From: Clostridium sulfidigenes
GTDB lineage: Bacteria > Bacillota > Clostridia > Clostridiales > Clostridiaceae
Assembly (NCBI RefSeq): GCF_000732635.1
Contig: NZ_JPMD01000035.1
Location: forward strand, 5-64,004
Reading direction: 5' to 3'
DNA length: 64,000 nucleotides
Part shown: piece after piece, positions 30,122 to 40,252 of the stretch
Position numbering within the stretch: position 1 is the first letter of the stretch
Layout of the letters: every line of letters begins with the position of its first letter
Translations under genes and position numbers: made by a program
The notes under the pieces: generated by a model
Database searches by the model: none
Told to the model about the DNA's origin: nothing
What the model saw: the letters and a program-made list of their open reading frames with translations, nothing else

Positions 30122-30734
30122 ATGGATGTATTGATGATATCACATACGTATCCTAATAGTTTTAATGAAAAAATGGTATGTTTATACATAGGCAAGTGAA
30201 GCAATGCTAGAAGAATTTCCGGATATAAATATGAAGGGTGTATCACCGGTGCCATATACACCAATTTTATTATCATTAATTTCAGATAAATATAAGAGAT
30301 ATTTAATATCCCCAAGAAAGCTGTATGGGATGAAATAGAAGCATATTATCCAAGAGCTATACTTTTATCTAGAAATATAGATTTTAATCAGATAGAAATA
30401 GAATTTCTAAAGGAATAAAAAAGATATAGGCTTTTGCTAAAATTCATGGAAAATATGAAGAGTTAGTTTTAGTCATTGTTGGACAAGGACAAGAAATAGA
30501 AAATTTAAAAGAGCATGCCAGGAATAGAGGATTTAATTGAAGATAATCTAGATGGATTATTAGTGAATCCAAGAGATGTAAAAGATTTAGTAGTAATGAT
30601 GGAGTATATAATAAATAATGAGGATAAAAGAGATCATATGGCATTATTAGCTAAGAAAAAAAGTTATGACTAAACTTACTTGGAAGAGAAGTGCTATAAG
30701 TCTAAAAGAAAAATATTTAGAGGCGTGTAAGTAA
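30122..30734 (+). pseudogene. Decayed GT4 glycosyltransferase
   Basis: Pieces of one glycosyltransferase are spread over different frames. The ATG at 30122, after GAGGAG, starts MDVLMISHTYPNSFNEKM, a typical GT4 N-terminus. The frame then breaks at a TGA (about 30197). Further fragments read AMLEEFPDINMKGVSPVPYT, DEIEAYYPRAILLS, KIHGKYEELVLVIVGQGQEI, GLLVNPRDVKDLVVMMEYI and finally KRSAISLKEKYLEACK ending at TAA 30734. The total is about 610 bases where an intact gene needs about 1100, so internal deletions are needed besides several frameshifts. The gene is clearly inactive. Confidence 0.82.
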
Positions 30735-30758
30735 AAGAGAAGAGGTGGAATATATAGC

Positions 30759-31898
30759 ATGAAAATATGTATACTAACCACGGGGCATAGTCCTTTTGAT
30801 TCAAGAATATTCTATAAGCAAGCAAATTCTCTTAAAAAGATATGTGATGATATTACTATAATAGGTCCTTATGATAAAGAATTTGAGATAGTTTCAGGAA
30901 TAAAAATAAAAGGTATACCTAAACCGAAAGATTTAAAAGGAAGATTTTTCATTTTAGATTTAATAATTGAAAAGGCCATAGAAGAAAGAGCCGATATATA
31001 TCATTTTCATGATTTTGAAATTATATATAGAGCATTAAAAATAAAAAGAAAATTACCAAATTCAAAAATTATTTATGATGTTCATGAACATTATCCAGAT
31101 ATGGTTAGGATGTCAAAGAAGGTACCAAAACCTATACGAGCATTAACTACACTTATGGTAGATAAAAGTGAACTTTTTATATCAAAAAAGTTTGATTTTA
31201 TAATTACAGCTGATGAAGCTGTTAAAGATAGGTTTAATAGTATTAGTAAGAATGTGGAAGTAATACATAATTACACTCAATTTAATGCTATAAAAAATGA
31301 TTTAATAAAAAAAGAATATGATATTATATATCAAGGTGGAATAACAATAGAGCGGGGTGCTCTACAAATATTAAAGGCAATTAAGATTTTAAAAAGCAAT
31401 AATAAGTATGAAAATATAAAGATGGTATTTGTAGGACCTTTTGGGTATGCTAAATGTAAGGATATATTGATGAAATATATCAGTGAAAATGATTTAGAAA
31501 GTAATATTATTTTTACTGGTAGAGTAGATCATGATATAGTGAGAGAATATATGTATAAATCAAAAATAGGACTTGTTCCACTATTACCTGAACCTAAATA
31601 TTTTAAAAATATTCCTACAAAACAATTTGAATACATGAGTTGTGGTATTCCTGTAATAGGAAGTTATATGCCACCTATAAAGAGATATATAACAGCATAT
31701 AATTCAGGTATTGTAATAAATCCTCTAGATGAGATTGATATCGCTGAAAATATAGCAAAATTACTCATGGATGAAGATTTAATTAAGTGTATGGGTGATA
31801 ACGGGATAAAGGCTATTTCAGAGGAATTTAATTGGAAACAAGAAGAAGAAAAGCTTATAAGTATATATAAAGTTTTAGGAGGAATTAGTAATGAATAA
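30759..31898 (+). CDS. Glycosyltransferase family 4
   Basis: A 379-residue GT-B glycosyltransferase. It opens KICILTTGHSPFDSRIFYKQA, the common start of this family, with IYDVHEHYPDMV in the acceptor domain; the donor half has VIHNYTQF, IIYQGGITIERGALQILKAI and the C-terminal motif PTKQFEYMSCGIPVIGS. AGAGGTGG precedes the ATG. The gene lies right after a decayed glycosyltransferase and overlaps the next gene by eight bases. Substrate unknown; probably transfers one residue of the repeat unit. Confidence 0.86.
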   Translation: MKICILTTGHSPFDSRIFYKQANSLKKICDDITIIGPYDKEFEIVSGIKIKGIPKPKDLKGRFFILDLIIEKAIEERADIYHFHDFEIIYRALKIKRKLPNSKIIYDVHEHYPDMVRMSKKVPKPIRALTTLMVDKSELFISKKFDFIITADEAVKDRFNSISKNVEVIHNYTQFNAIKNDLIKKEYDIIYQGGITIERGALQILKAIKILKSNNKYENIKMVFVGPFGYAKCKDILMKYISENDLESNIIFTGRVDHDIVREYMYKSKIGLVPLLPEPKYFKNIPTKQFEYMSCGIPVIGSYMPPIKRYITAYNSGIVINPLDEIDIAENIAKLLMDEDLIKCMGDNGIKAISEEFNWKQEEEKLISIYKVLGGISNE

Positions 31899-32991
31899 TT
31901 TCAATGTAGCTGTTATTGGATGTGGAAGGATATCCTATAAGGGAATAGAGGCAATAGTAAATAATAAAGAAACATTAAAACTAGTAGCAACTTGCGACCC
32001 TATTGAAGAAAAGGCAACTGCGAAAAAAAATGAATATATTGAAAAATTAGGTAAGGATGCAATAGTAAATACATATAAAGATTATAAAGAAATGTTAGAA
32101 AAAGAAGATATAGATATAGTATATATAGCAACTGAAAGTGGGTATCATCCAGAAATTGCTATAAATTGCATGAAAAAACATATTCATGTTATAGTTGAAA
32201 AACCAATGGCGTTATCAATTAAAGATGCTGATGAAATGATAGCTTGTGCTAAAGAAAATAATGTTAAATTATGTGTATCACATCAAAATAGATTTAATAC
32301 TGCTATTCAAAAACTAAGAAGTGAAGTGGAAGCAAATAATTTCGGGAAGATGGTTAATGGTACAGCAAGAATACTTTGGAACAGAAACATGGGATATTAT
32401 GAGCAAGCTCCTTGGAGAGGGACTTATGAACTTGATGGTGGAACATTAATGAATCAATGTATCCATAATATAGATTTACTACAATGGATGATGTGCTCAG
32501 ATGTTGATACAGTATATGCTCAATGTGATACTTTCTTAAGAGACATTGATGCTGAAGATTTTGGAGCTATTTTAATAAGATTTAAAAATGGTTCTATAGG
32601 AATAATAGAAGGAAGTGCTTGTGTATATCCTACGAATTTAGAGGAAACATTAAGTATTTTTGGGGAAAAGGCAGCTGTTTGCATAGGTGGTCTTGCAGTA
32701 AATAAAATTGAAACTTGGAGAATTGAAGGTTCAGAGGAAAGTGAAGAGGAAGTTTTGACAGCACAAGAAGCAGATCCAGATAGTGTTTATGGATTTGGAC
32801 ATACTTTATTATTTAAAGATGTAGTAGACTCTATCATAGAAGATAGACAGCCACTAGTAAGTGGAGAAGAGGCTAAGAAACCTCTAGAAATAATATTAGC
32901 TGCTTACAAGTCTACAGCAACAGGAATGCCTGTTAAGTTTCCATTAGGAGATTTTTCTACTATGGATATGAAGGAAATGAAAAACAAGTAA
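31891..32991 (+). CDS. Gfo/Idh/MocA family oxidoreductase (WbpB-like)
   Basis: NAD(P)-dependent sugar oxidoreductase of 366 residues. The Rossmann domain begins NVAVIGCGRISYKG, the catalytic region contains the conserved VEKPMALS (Glu-Lys-Pro), and the C-terminal half is the beta-sheet domain with GGTLMNQCIHNIDLLQW. In pathways such as WbpB this enzyme oxidises C3 of a UDP-HexNAc uronate before transamination; the neighbouring 6-dehydrogenase and DegT aminotransferase support that reading. GGAGG precedes the ATG, which overlaps the end of the previous gene, so the two are translationally coupled. Confidence 0.87.
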   Translation: MNNFNVAVIGCGRISYKGIEAIVNNKETLKLVATCDPIEEKATAKKNEYIEKLGKDAIVNTYKDYKEMLEKEDIDIVYIATESGYHPEIAINCMKKHIHVIVEKPMALSIKDADEMIACAKENNVKLCVSHQNRFNTAIQKLRSEVEANNFGKMVNGTARILWNRNMGYYEQAPWRGTYELDGGTLMNQCIHNIDLLQWMMCSDVDTVYAQCDTFLRDIDAEDFGAILIRFKNGSIGIIEGSACVYPTNLEETLSIFGEKAAVCIGGLAVNKIETWRIEGSEESEEEVLTAQEADPDSVYGFGHTLLFKDVVDSIIEDRQPLVSGEEAKKPLEIILAAYKSTATGMPVKFPLGDFSTMDMKEMKNK

Positions 32992-33004
32992 GTGAGGGTT
33001 CACT

Positions 33005-34297
33005 GTGGGATATAAAAAAAATATAGCGAGTAATTTTCTTACCCAAATTAGTATATCGGTATTAGCTTTTTTAGTTAGTATTATAGTTTCAAGAGTATTG
33101 GGAACAGAAGGAAAAGGTATATCTGTATCATTTTTATTGTTTTTTCAAACAATAGGTCAATATGGACATTTTGGAATAACATATGCTACTCCATACTTTA
33201 GTAAGAAAACTGAATATACAAGTTTAGAGGTGCTAAATAGTAATTTTACATACACAATAGTTATATGTTTAATTATGTCTCTAACCATAATATTAGGAAA
33301 AGGATTAGGGCTTATATTTACTCAATATAGTTATTTTATGGTTATATTAGGTGTATGTATTCTAACATTTACAATGATAGCTGAGTTTTTATCAACTTTT
33401 TATATTGCAGATGAAAGAATAGTCGAAGTAAATAAAATCAATTTAAATTCAAATATATTGAAATTAGGTGCAATGATTATATTATGGATTACAAATACTT
33501 TAAATTTATATACTTATTTATTGATTATTTCATTTCCAGTAATATTTAATTCTATATTTTTAATTAAAAATTTGAAAGTTAATTTTAAATTTGTTTTAAA
33601 TAAAATATTAATCAAGAAAGAATTAAAATTTGGACTAACAATATATTTAGCTACTCTATTTATATTCATGAACTATAAAATTGATCAATTTTTTATAGAT
33701 TTTATGCTTGGAAAATCACAACTTGGAATTTACTCTACAGCTGTATCATTAGCGGAGTTGTTATTTATGATTCCAAGTAGTGTATCCAGTGCCATATTGG
33801 GAAGACTTTATAATATGAGTAATAGTAACGAAAATGAACGTAAGAGGCTTACAAGTAATACTATAAAAGTTACATTTTATATTACACTAGTATTAATGAT
33901 AATAGGAATGTTTTGTACCACACTTATTCCAATTGTGTATGGAGAAGCATTTAGAGAAGCGAAAGCTCCAACTATAATACTATTTATAGGAATTTTATTT
34001 GCATCTATAGGTAGGGTTTCTTCTTCATATTTTCAAAGCTCAGGTAAACCCAAAGTCCATTTATATATAACATTTGTAGTTTTTGCTGTTAATGTTGTAT
34101 TTAATGCATGTTTAATACCTGTAATAGGAATAAATGGTGCTGCCATTGCTTCAAGTATTTCTTATGCAGTGTATGGTATAGTGTATGTGATTATATTTAT
34201 CAAAAAAGAAAATTTTACATTCGAAGGGTTATTCTTATTTAATAAAGAAGAAATTAATTCAATAAAAGAAATGAAAAATAAAATATTTAAAAAATGA
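33005..34297 (+). CDS. Polysaccharide flippase (Wzx/MATE-like)
   Basis: Integral membrane protein of 430 residues with about 12 predicted helices, matching the polysaccharide biosynthesis/oligosaccharide flippase family. The start ASNFLTQISISVLAFLVSIIVSRVLGTEGKG (seen as NFLTQ...ISRVLGTEGKG) and the later segment GAAIASSISYAVYG are characteristic. It starts at a GTG 13 bases after the oxidoreductase gene, with GTGAGGG upstream. It would move lipid-linked repeat units across the membrane and pairs with the polymerase-like gene at 35420. Confidence 0.85.
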   Translation: MGYKKNIASNFLTQISISVLAFLVSIIVSRVLGTEGKGISVSFLLFFQTIGQYGHFGITYATPYFSKKTEYTSLEVLNSNFTYTIVICLIMSLTIILGKGLGLIFTQYSYFMVILGVCILTFTMIAEFLSTFYIADERIVEVNKINLNSNILKLGAMIILWITNTLNLYTYLLIISFPVIFNSIFLIKNLKVNFKFVLNKILIKKELKFGLTIYLATLFIFMNYKIDQFFIDFMLGKSQLGIYSTAVSLAELLFMIPSSVSSAILGRLYNMSNSNENERKRLTSNTIKVTFYITLVLMIIGMFCTTLIPIVYGEAFREAKAPTIILFIGILFASIGRVSSSYFQSSGKPKVHLYITFVVFAVNVVFNACLIPVIGINGAAIASSISYAVYGIVYVIIFIKKENFTFEGLFLFNKEEINSIKEMKNKIFKK

Positions 34298-34307
34298 TGG
34301 AGGTTTT

Positions 34308-35405
34308 ATGTACAAAGTTTTAGATTATATAAAAAATAATAAAAAACAAATTTACATGTCAAGTATTATTGTTATTTTTGTAATATTATTATCAAGTATA
34401 GGATTTAATATTGCTAAAAATAGTAAAATTAATATAAAAAAGTATAGGAATGCTGAAGTTATACAAATAGAAGATAAAAAATTTGAAATGGCTGTGCGTA
34501 AGGAAATTAAAAAATATATAGGTGAAATTTATGATGTTGATATAAATTCTATTAAAGAATTAAATCTAAAGGATAAAGAAATAAAAAGTATTAAGGGAAT
34601 AGAAAATTTTACATCCCTTAAAAATCTAGATTTGAGTTTAAATGAAATTAGTAATATAGAAGAAATAAAAGACTTATCTTATATAAAAAACTTAGATTTA
34701 AGTTATAATAAAATAGAGGATATTAGTTCTTTAAGTGCTTTAAAAAATCTAGTTGAATTAAATTTAGCTGGTAACAATATAAAAAATATTACACCAATAG
34801 AAGATTTAAATGGAATTGTTTCACTAAATTTAATGAAGAATAATATAAGCAATACAGATTCATTGGTAGGTTTAAATAACTTAAAAATATTGAATTTAGG
34901 AAGCAATAGAGTTAATGATATAAAACCATTAACTAAGATTATTAGTTTAATTAATTTAGATGTTTCTTACAATTACATGGTTGATTTTACAGGAGTGGAG
35001 AATTTAATAAATCTTATAGAGCTAAAAGCTAATAGAAATGGAATTGAAAATATCAATTCATTAAAAGCCATTACTGATTTGAATATATTGGAGCTTTCAT
35101 ACAATAATATTAGAAATTTAGAGTTTATTAAAGATAATTATAATCTTCAAGAATTAAATATTTCATATAATGATGTTGATAATTTAAATTCAATTAGAAA
35201 CTTAGAGAATCTACAAAAAATTAATCTTAGATTTACAGAAGTTACAGATGTTGCTATGTTAGCGGATTTAAAAAGTATGAATGAATTTTATTTAGATGAT
35301 GAAGTAGATAGAATGCAAATAATGGAAATGAAGACAAGGTTTAGAAATGCTGATACTAAAACAAAAGAGTTTTTTGTAAATAGCATATATAATGATACTA
35401 AGTAA
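34308..35405 (+). CDS. Leucine-rich repeat protein with N-terminal membrane anchor
   Basis: A 365-residue protein with one membrane helix at about residues 17-37 and no signal peptidase site, followed by about ten 22-residue leucine-rich repeats of the SDS22/internalin kind (for example LKNLDLSLNEISNIEEIKDL, each with an LxLxxNxI pattern). Repeats are Asn- and Ile-rich. It has no LPXTG or other wall anchor, so it probably stays membrane-tethered with the repeats outside. It lies between flippase and polymerase genes with 10-14 base gaps, so it is co-expressed with polysaccharide export; its role there is not known. GGAGG precedes the ATG. Confidence 0.83.
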   Translation: MYKVLDYIKNNKKQIYMSSIIVIFVILLSSIGFNIAKNSKINIKKYRNAEVIQIEDKKFEMAVRKEIKKYIGEIYDVDINSIKELNLKDKEIKSIKGIENFTSLKNLDLSLNEISNIEEIKDLSYIKNLDLSYNKIEDISSLSALKNLVELNLAGNNIKNITPIEDLNGIVSLNLMKNNISNTDSLVGLNNLKILNLGSNRVNDIKPLTKIISLINLDVSYNYMVDFTGVENLINLIELKANRNGIENINSLKAITDLNILELSYNNIRNLEFIKDNYNLQELNISYNDVDNLNSIRNLENLQKINLRFTEVTDVAMLADLKSMNEFYLDDEVDRMQIMEMKTRFRNADTKTKEFFVNSIYNDTK

Positions 35406-35419
35406 AGGAAGAAAATTAT

Positions 35420-36772
35420 ATGATTTTAAAGATATTATTAGTTGCATTTGGACTAACATTAAGTACCTACTTATTTAAAAAAGCAGCTGGAACTTTAAGT
35501 ATAAGAAAACTTAATATAATTTCATACACATTTTATTTATTTGTGTTACAAACTTATATTGGTGCTAGTTTAGTTTTTTTGGGTGATAGGAAACACTATA
35601 CAATGAACTATATATTACATGAGAAAACAATAAGTACTACTTTTTTCTTTGTATTTCTTACTGCAATTTTATTGCCATTAATGATTATAGCTACGCATAA
35701 ATTTCTAAGAGTTGATATGGAAGAAGTTTATAATGGATATTTAGAAAAAGATACACAAGTTGACCATGAAAAAATTATCTTTTATATTGTACTATTAATA
35801 GCAAGTGTATGTGTTTTAATGATGATATTATTACTTATTAAAATTGGATATATTCCTCTTATAAAACTTTTACATGCAGAAGCTGGGTTTAATTTTAAAA
35901 CAGAAAGAATTATAATTTCTAATACAGTTATAATCAATCAATATGTAAAGAATATACTCATATTGTCATTTATACCAGTTACATCATATATATCATTTGC
36001 TTATGCAATAACTACAAAAAAAATAAGATGGATAGTATTATTTATTGTTTTATTTGGATCATCACTTATTGTAAAGACATATAACTTTGCAAAAACACCT
36101 GTAGTATTTTATTTATTCACATTTATTATATTATATATTTTAATTAATAATGGCATAAAAAGATTATATATGTATATTGTGGTAGGTGGATTATCGGGTA
36201 TTATTGCATTAATGTATAAAGTAACAGGATATGTTTTAACGTTATCTATACATAATGGACCTATAAGTAGAGTGATTTTTACTCAAGTAGGGACATTAAT
36301 TTATCATTTTGATTTGTTTCCTAATTCTTTTCCATTTCTTATGGGAAGAAGTATGAGTGGAACAATTACAAGTTTACTTGGATTAAATCTGCCACATATT
36401 AGGTCAGCTAAGATTGTTATGGCATTTTATGGTTCAAGAAATGTATTTGATGGAATTGCAGGAGTTATGAATGCATTTTTTATTGGAGAGGCATATGCTA
36501 ATTTTGGAGTTATAGGGGTTTTAACTAGTATTGCTTATATGGGAATTTTATTTGGATTAATATACTATGTATTTGCAAAAAAAATAAGAAAAAGTGCTTT
36601 GAGTGTAGCATTGTTTGCTATATTAACAAGTGATTTAGCTTATGCTACCCAAGGTGGATTCTTTGATTTTGTATATAGCTCTAATATAATACTTATAATA
36701 TTATTATTTGTATTTATCAATTATTCAAGTAAATACTTATATAAATTTATTAATAATAACAAGTTAAATTAG
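35420..36772 (+). CDS. Oligosaccharide repeat-unit polymerase-like membrane protein (Wzy)
   Basis: A 450-residue protein with about 11 hydrophobic helices and a larger extracytoplasmic loop near residues 280-350, the usual plan of O-antigen/capsule polymerases. Such proteins share little sequence, and the call rests on topology and on the position next to a flippase. AGGAAG precedes the ATG. It would join lipid-linked repeat units on the outer face of the membrane. Confidence 0.7.
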   Translation: MILKILLVAFGLTLSTYLFKKAAGTLSIRKLNIISYTFYLFVLQTYIGASLVFLGDRKHYTMNYILHEKTISTTFFFVFLTAILLPLMIIATHKFLRVDMEEVYNGYLEKDTQVDHEKIIFYIVLLIASVCVLMMILLLIKIGYIPLIKLLHAEAGFNFKTERIIISNTVIINQYVKNILILSFIPVTSYISFAYAITTKKIRWIVLFIVLFGSSLIVKTYNFAKTPVVFYLFTFIILYILINNGIKRLYMYIVVGGLSGIIALMYKVTGYVLTLSIHNGPISRVIFTQVGTLIYHFDLFPNSFPFLMGRSMSGTITSLLGLNLPHIRSAKIVMAFYGSRNVFDGIAGVMNAFFIGEAYANFGVIGVLTSIAYMGILFGLIYYVFAKKIRKSALSVALFAILTSDLAYATQGGFFDFVYSSNIILIILLFVFINYSSKYLYKFINNNKLN

Positions 36773-36846
36773 TTGTATTAAAATGTAATTATTGGTATAT
36801 AATTAAAAAGAAATTTTATGATATATTTGGAAAGCAGGATTTATAT

Positions 36847-37956
36847 ATGAATAAATGTATAATATACTATCCATTCAAAATTAATAGGGATCATCCAAGT
36901 GCATCTAATATAAGACCAGTTAATATAATTAAAGGGTTTGAAGATGCAGGCTACGAAGTATCCATTATAGAAGGAAATGGTAAAGAAAGAAAAAATATAA
37001 TAAATAAAATAAAGACAGAAATAAGCAATGGTGAAAAATATGACTTTGTTTATATGGAAAGTTCTACAGAACCTACTTTACTTACAGAGTCACACCATTT
37101 ACCTACACATCCCTTTTTAGATTTTGGATTTCTTAAATTTTGCAAGAAGCATAATATAAAAATAGGAGTATTCTATAGAGATATACATTGGAGATTTGAC
37201 CAATATAAAAAGAATGTTCCATTTATGAAGAAAATGGTTGCATATACATTTTACTATTATGATTTAATTAAATATAGAAATATTATTGATGTGTTATATT
37301 TGCCATCCGAAGAAATGGAAAAATATATTCCTTTAAATTTAAAGAAACCTGTAATACCATTACCTTCAGGGTGTGAACAAAAATTATTAGATAATAGAGA
37401 TCTAAAAAAAGATTCAGCTATAAAATTACTATATGTAGGTGGATTAAGTAAAGAATTATACAACATAGAGATGATAGTTAAGGCTATCTATGAGAATGAA
37501 AAGTTTGAACTAGATATATGCTGTAGACCTGATGATTGGGAAGCAAACAAAGATTATTATCAACAATATTTAAATAATAGAATACGTGTAATTCATAAAA
37601 GTGGAAGTGAACTTGACAAGAAAGCATTGAATGCGGATATTTTTTCTTTGGTGATAGAACCAACATCATATTGGGAGTTTGCCATGCCAATGAAGTTATT
37701 TTCATATATATCTTATAGAAAGCCTATATTAGGTATTAATAATACTGCTTGTGGAAAGTTTATAATTAATAATGGAATAGGATACACTACTGAATATAAT
37801 TTTGAAAGTATAAAAAGTATATTAAATTATTTAGAAAAAAATTATCTTATAGAGTATAATGGTAAGTTAAAAAATTTAGAGGTTGCTTACAATAAAAACA
37901 CATGGAAAGCAAGAGCAAGCGCAGTTATTAATAGTTTATACCAAAAGCAGACTTAA
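36847..37956 (+). CDS. Predicted glycosyltransferase, GT-B type
   Basis: A 369-residue protein starting MNKCIIYYPFKIN with SASNIRPVNIIKGFEDAGYEV, a typical acceptor-domain start that recruits N-terminal loops of GT-B enzymes. The middle contains IGVFYRDIHWRFDQY and LLYVGGLSKELYNIEMIVKA; the C-terminal part has EFAMPMKLFSYISYRKPILG, like the donor-site motif of GT4. Weak similarity makes the substrate unknown. It follows the polymerase gene by about 75 bases. GGAAAGCAGG lies upstream. The next gene starts 16 bases after its stop. Confidence 0.72.
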   Translation: MNKCIIYYPFKINRDHPSASNIRPVNIIKGFEDAGYEVSIIEGNGKERKNIINKIKTEISNGEKYDFVYMESSTEPTLLTESHHLPTHPFLDFGFLKFCKKHNIKIGVFYRDIHWRFDQYKKNVPFMKKMVAYTFYYYDLIKYRNIIDVLYLPSEEMEKYIPLNLKKPVIPLPSGCEQKLLDNRDLKKDSAIKLLYVGGLSKELYNIEMIVKAIYENEKFELDICCRPDDWEANKDYYQQYLNNRIRVIHKSGSELDKKALNADIFSLVIEPTSYWEFAMPMKLFSYISYRKPILGINNTACGKFIINNGIGYTTEYNFESIKSILNYLEKNYLIEYNGKLKNLEVAYNKNTWKARASAVINSLYQKQT

Positions 37957-37972
37957 GATAGAAGGAGTAAAT

Positions 37973-39055
37973 ATGAGAATTTGTTATTTATCTGATGCAA
38001 ATAGTGTACATACTAAGAAATGGTGTTCTTTTTTTAAAGATCTAGGATATGATATTCATGTAATATCCTTAAATAATGGAGATATACCTGGAGTAACAGT
38101 TCATAGCTTTAATATTGACTCAGAAAAAGTAGAAAAAGAAAGTTTATTATATAAAGTTGAGTATTTTAAGTTTATTGCCAAGGTTAGAAAATTAGTGGAA
38201 AAAATTAAACCAGATATTCTACATGCTCATTATGCTACTAGCTATGGTTTTCTAGGCGGATTAACTGGATTTCACCCCTATATTATATCCGTATGGGGAA
38301 GTGATGTTTATGAATTTCCAAAGAAAAATATAATATGTCAAAAGTTCTTAGAGAAAAACTTGTCAAGGGCAGATATCATTTTGTCTACTAGTAAAGCTAT
38401 GGCAGAGGAGACTAAGAAATATACATATAAAGATATACAAATTACTCCATTCGGAGTTGATATTAATATATTTAAACCATTTGATAGTAGATACAAAGAG
38501 AAAGAAAAAGTTATAATAGGTGCAATAAAAACTTTTGATTCTAAATATGGTATAGAGTATTTGATTAGAGCGTTTGGTGAATTATGCCATAGTTATGATA
38601 ATATAGAGCTTCAATTGGCTGGAAGAGGACCCTTAGAAGAAAGCTTGAAAAAACTGTGTAAAGAATTAAATATAGAAGATAGAGTAAAGTTTTTAGGCTA
38701 TATTGATCAAAAGAAAGTTGTAGAAAATTTTAATAAATTCGATATCGCAGTAATACCTTCTCTATTTGAAAGTTTTGGAGTTTCAGCAGTAGAAGCTCAA
38801 GCTTGTGGAACGCCGACTATCGTAACTAATACGGGAGGATTGCCAGAAGCTACGAGTCCTAATAATAGTAGTATAGTTGTTGAAACAAAAAATGTGAGTC
38901 AATTAAAAAATGCTATTGAAAAATTAATACTAGATAAAGAGTTAAGAAGAAAAATGGGAGAGTATGGAAGAAAGTTTGTTATTGAAAATTATAATGTATT
39001 AGATAATTTTAATAATGTAAATAATATATATACTAGTGCTTTAGAACTTAGATAG
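37973..39055 (+). CDS. Glycosyltransferase family 4
   Basis: A 360-residue GT4 enzyme. The acceptor domain has MRICYLSDANSVHTKKWCSF and ILHAHYATSYGFLGGL; the donor domain has IQITPFGVDINIFKP (seen as TPFGVDINIFKP), LAGRGPLEESLKKL and FESFGVSAVEAQACGTPTIV with the two conserved glutamates, followed by GGLPEA. The ATG at 37973 follows GAAGGAG. The open frame extends 30 codons upstream inside the previous gene, without a start signal. It is a well-formed retaining glycosyltransferase; the sugar is unknown. Confidence 0.9.
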   Translation: MRICYLSDANSVHTKKWCSFFKDLGYDIHVISLNNGDIPGVTVHSFNIDSEKVEKESLLYKVEYFKFIAKVRKLVEKIKPDILHAHYATSYGFLGGLTGFHPYIISVWGSDVYEFPKKNIICQKFLEKNLSRADIILSTSKAMAEETKKYTYKDIQITPFGVDINIFKPFDSRYKEKEKVIIGAIKTFDSKYGIEYLIRAFGELCHSYDNIELQLAGRGPLEESLKKLCKELNIEDRVKFLGYIDQKKVVENFNKFDIAVIPSLFESFGVSAVEAQACGTPTIVTNTGGLPEATSPNNSSIVVETKNVSQLKNAIEKLILDKELRRKMGEYGRKFVIENYNVLDNFNNVNNIYTSALELR

Positions 39056-39212
39056 TATAGACTAATATTTTATTTGAAGTATAGATTAGCATAGTAATAT
39101 ATTAAAAGAGATATTATTTTACATAGAAAAAGAGAAAGATTTTACAACATCAGATATAAAGAGAAAATTAAACAGAATTATATAATAAATTAATTATTTA
39201 GGACGTGAAAGT

Positions 39213-40241
39213 ATGGAATTTACTAAAACAGTTTCTATAGTAATACCCTGCAGAAATGAAAAAAAGTATATTGGAAAGTGTATTGATTCATTTTTAAAAC
39301 AAACTTATCCAAAAAATTTATATGAAATATTGATATGTGATGGTATGTCTATAGATGGAAGTAGAGAAATAATAAAAAAGTATGAAAGTAATTATGAAAA
39401 TGTAAAATTAATAGATAATAAAGAATTGACTGCACCTAAAGGGATGAATTGTGGGATAAAATACAGTAATTCTAATATAATTATAATTTTTGGATCCCAT
39501 GCTTATGCTGATGAAAAATTTGTAGAGAACAATGTAAAGTTATTGTATAAAGATATGGAAATAGGTTGTGTAGGTGGTCCAATAGAAACAATAAGTGAGA
39601 ATCAAGTAGGGCAAGCAATATCCCTTGCTATGAGTTCGCCTTTTGGAGTTGGAAATGCACTTTTTAGATATGCTCAACATGAAGTATTTGTTGATACTGT
39701 AGCTTTTGGAGGTTACAGGAAAGAAGTATTGAATGAAATAGGATATTTTGATGAGGAATTAGTTAGAAATCAAGATGATGAATTAAATTTTAGAGTGATA
39801 AAAAATGGATATAAAATATTATTATCACCTTGTATTAAATCGGTTTACTATAGCAGAGGCTCTTTAAAAAAATTATGGAAACAATATTATCAATATGGAT
39901 TTTGGAAAGTTAGAGTTATGCAAAAGCATGGTAAAACTGCATCAATAAGACATTTAATTCCTATGATGTTTGTATTAGGAAATGTTTTAGGAATTTTATT
40001 AAGTATATTATTTAAGCCAATATTCTATATATGGATGAGTGTATTAGGAATATACATAATAAGTGATTTATTTGAATCCTTTAAAATTACAAAACAAAAA
40101 AGAAAATTATTCAAATATATATCCATAATATTTCCTATATTACATATTAGCTATGGAATTGGATTTTTAGAAGGACTGATACATTTTTATTTATTTAAAT
40201 CAAATAAAAAGACAAGTAAAAATACAGAAATGTCAAGATAA
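39213..40241 (+). CDS. Glycosyltransferase family 2
   Basis: GT-A fold inverting glycosyltransferase of 342 residues. The start VSIVIPCRNEKKYIGKCIDS and LICDGMSIDGS give the nucleotide-binding region; VRNQDDELNFRVIKNGY holds the catalytic-base EDxxL-like motif. Two or three membrane helices at residues ~245-335 anchor the C-terminus, as in ExoA-like enzymes. About 157 AT-rich bases without a visible signal precede it; its own ribosome site is AGGACGTG. It ends 11 bases before the aminotransferase gene. Confidence 0.88.
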   Translation: MEFTKTVSIVIPCRNEKKYIGKCIDSFLKQTYPKNLYEILICDGMSIDGSREIIKKYESNYENVKLIDNKELTAPKGMNCGIKYSNSNIIIIFGSHAYADEKFVENNVKLLYKDMEIGCVGGPIETISENQVGQAISLAMSSPFGVGNALFRYAQHEVFVDTVAFGGYRKEVLNEIGYFDEELVRNQDDELNFRVIKNGYKILLSPCIKSVYYSRGSLKKLWKQYYQYGFWKVRVMQKHGKTASIRHLIPMMFVLGNVLGILLSILFKPIFYIWMSVLGIYIISDLFESFKITKQKRKLFKYISIIFPILHISYGIGFLEGLIHFYLFKSNKKTSKNTEMSR

Positions 40242-40252
40242 GGAGAATTTAT

